From positions 194,524 to 258,523 of the forward strand of contig NZ_STFF01000009.1 of assembly GCF_004834005.1 (NCBI RefSeq): a stretch of 64,000 nt of DNA, read 5' to 3'. The translations under genes and the position numbers were made by a program. The stretch's first letter is position 1; each line of letters starts with the position of its first letter. The notes under the pieces are model-generated. The model had not been told where the DNA came from. It saw nothing but the letters and a program-made list of their open reading frames with translations, and ran no database searches. Source of the DNA: Niastella caeni (GTDB taxonomy: Bacteria; Bacteroidota; Bacteroidia; Chitinophagales; Chitinophagaceae). Below, one piece after another: positions 63,289 to 64,000 of the stretch.

Positions 63289-63531
63289 ATGCCTACACTG
63301 TTACTGCTAAATGGCATAAGATTTTTCTTTTACAGCAATGAAAATGATGAGCCGATCCACGTTCGTTCACATAGCCAAGGGTGATGCTTATGGAAAATCT
63401 GGTTAGAATCATCCATTGAAACAGATTACTTACTTGGTTTTTCCAATGCAGAACAAAAAGATATTTTAGAAATAGTTCACGCACATTCTGAAAATTTTAA
63501 AAAGAAATGGAATGAATGCTTCGGCAAATAA
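63289..63531 (+). pseudogene. DUF4160 gene broken by two frameshifts
   Basis: From ATG 63289 the sequence reads MPTLLLLNGIRFFFYSNEND then EPIHV, the start of DUF4160, and stops at TGA 63382. A duplicated GTTC at 63361-63368 shifts the frame; removing one copy restores HIAKGDAYGK. One A is missing from the run at 63394-63397; restoring it yields IWLESSIETDYLLGFSNAEQ followed by a normal end NFKKKWNECFGK at TAA 63529. Net shift is three, so the gene is a recent pseudogene. DUF4160 and DUF2442 genes often occur as a pair. Sequencing error is possible but unlikely for both sites. Confidence 0.8.
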
Positions 63532-63834
63532 ACAATTCGATGCTATAAATAATTTAATTATCAAAGAAGGATTACGCATTAAAGCTGTTGATTTCCATCC
63601 TGAATTAGATCTAATGACAATTTACTCAAATACGAAAGCCGTATTAAGTCAAAATATATCCTCTTATAAATTATTAAAGAGTGCAGAAAAATCTCAATTG
63701 ATACAATACGAATTAGTTGGAGATGTATCGGCATTCATTGGCCTTTATTAGATGAAGATTTAAGCCTGAAAGGGTTTTTGCAAGATGAACTGCGGAAAGT
63801 TGTAAAAAGTGATAAAAATTCTATCGCCGCTTGA
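63512..63834 (+). pseudogene. DUF2442 gene broken by a frameshift
   Basis: It starts at ATG 63512, overlapping the DUF4160 remnant by 20 bp. It reads AVDFHPELDLMTIYSNTKAV and then YELVGD, typical DUF2442, up to about 63725, where one base is missing and the frame ends at TAG 63749. In the next frame the expected ending continues: IGIHWPLLDEDLSLKGFLQD then ELRKVV, to TGA 63832. Both genes of the pair are inactivated, next to an insertion sequence. Confidence 0.8.
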
Positions 63835-63857
63835 TTGTTTAATGGAGCATTAAGACT

Positions 63858-64000
63858 GGATCAAGTGAAATTTTTGGGGGATTGATTTGTTTAGGCATAG
63901 ATTTTCTGGAGTCTGAATAAGAAGAAATTAATATCTCGAACACCCCTTGCCGAGGCTCTGAAAGCCTTGATTTTGGCATTAAAAGCTTCAGCCGAAGCGT
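63858..64000 (-). mobile_element. Right end of an ISL3-family-like insertion sequence (partial)
   Basis: The transposase tail lies at 63891-64000 and the element should end a few tens of bases after its stop. GGATCAAGTGAAATTTTTGG at 63858-63877 is a plausible terminal inverted repeat, but the other end is outside the window, so it is not verified. Confidence 0.5.
63891..64000 (-). CDS. ISL3-family transposase, C-terminal end (cut by window edge)
   Basis: The minus-strand frame entering from the right edge encodes SAEAFNAKIKAFRASARG then VRDINFFLFRLQKIYA and a TAA at 63893-63891. This is the conserved end of ISL3-family (IS204/IS1001/IS1096/IS1165) DDE transposases, where the catalytic Glu precedes FNAKIKAFR. 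The rest lies beyond position 64000, so intactness cannot be judged. Confidence 0.82.
   Translation of the reverse strand, partial: ASAEAFNAKIKAFRASARGVRDINFFLFRLQKIYA

Overview
The window is a piece of a Bacteroidota chromosome, most likely from the family Chitinophagaceae (Chitinophaga/Niastella type). The evidence is the recurrent Bacteroidota promoter element TAnnTTTG upstream of many genes, a type IX secretion (T9SS) sorting tail on a giant subtilase, ECF sigma/FecR modules, an STN domain protein, a SusC-like N-terminal carboxypeptidase-regulatory domain on a TonB receptor, and very large RHS/YD-repeat proteins. The genus is an inference; no rRNA is present.

Layout. 1-17.8 kb is mostly housekeeping: the N-terminal part of a DUF1800 protein (cut by the window edge), a thiolase, pyrD, a TerC membrane protein, rsmE, dnaB, pheT, a coiled-coil protein, zapA, rny, rplS, tatA, a GatA-type amidase and a lytic transglycosylase. 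18.2-28.9 kb is an accessory operon: a 1226-aa YD-repeat protein, an OmpH/Skp-like periplasmic chaperone, a 2073-aa RHS protein with a non-core C-terminal tail, and a small membrane protein one base downstream. It reads as a polymorphic-toxin-like surface system with its own chaperone and a candidate immunity protein. 29-38.3 kb returns to core functions: pabB with an acidic partner gene, purA, a RelA/SpoT enzyme, tRNA-Leu(UAG), a DUF1905/OmdA protein, a double UspA protein and trigger factor.

38.6-49.7 kb holds a 1767-aa T9SS subtilase, an EamA transporter, a TonB-dependent siderophore-type receptor, a PepSY membrane protein behind a leader with a terminator, and a small HEAGH zincin-like protein. 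49.7-61.1 kb contains an acyltransferase and two regulatory clusters. The first is ECF sigma, TPR-bearing anti-sigma-like protein, lipoprotein, PKD/beta-barrel protein and an exported TPR-CHAT protease. The second is FecI, FecR and a stand-alone STN-linker-barrel protein instead of a normal TonB receptor. 61.2-64 kb has a methyltransferase, a fatty acid desaturase, a frameshifted DUF4160/DUF2442 pair and the 3' end of an ISL3-type transposase gene.

The most unusual DNA-level signal is a family of degenerate 7-bp (sometimes 8-bp) tandem repeats in the intergenic regions. They often occur as two arrays in inverted orientation around a 50-100 bp core, run up to or over stop codons, and in one case sit inside the pyrD reading frame. 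A separate exact 42-bp-period array lies behind the tRNA gene. The inverted-repeat family, the RHS-chaperone operon and the ECF/CHAT locus are the best candidates for undescribed biology.
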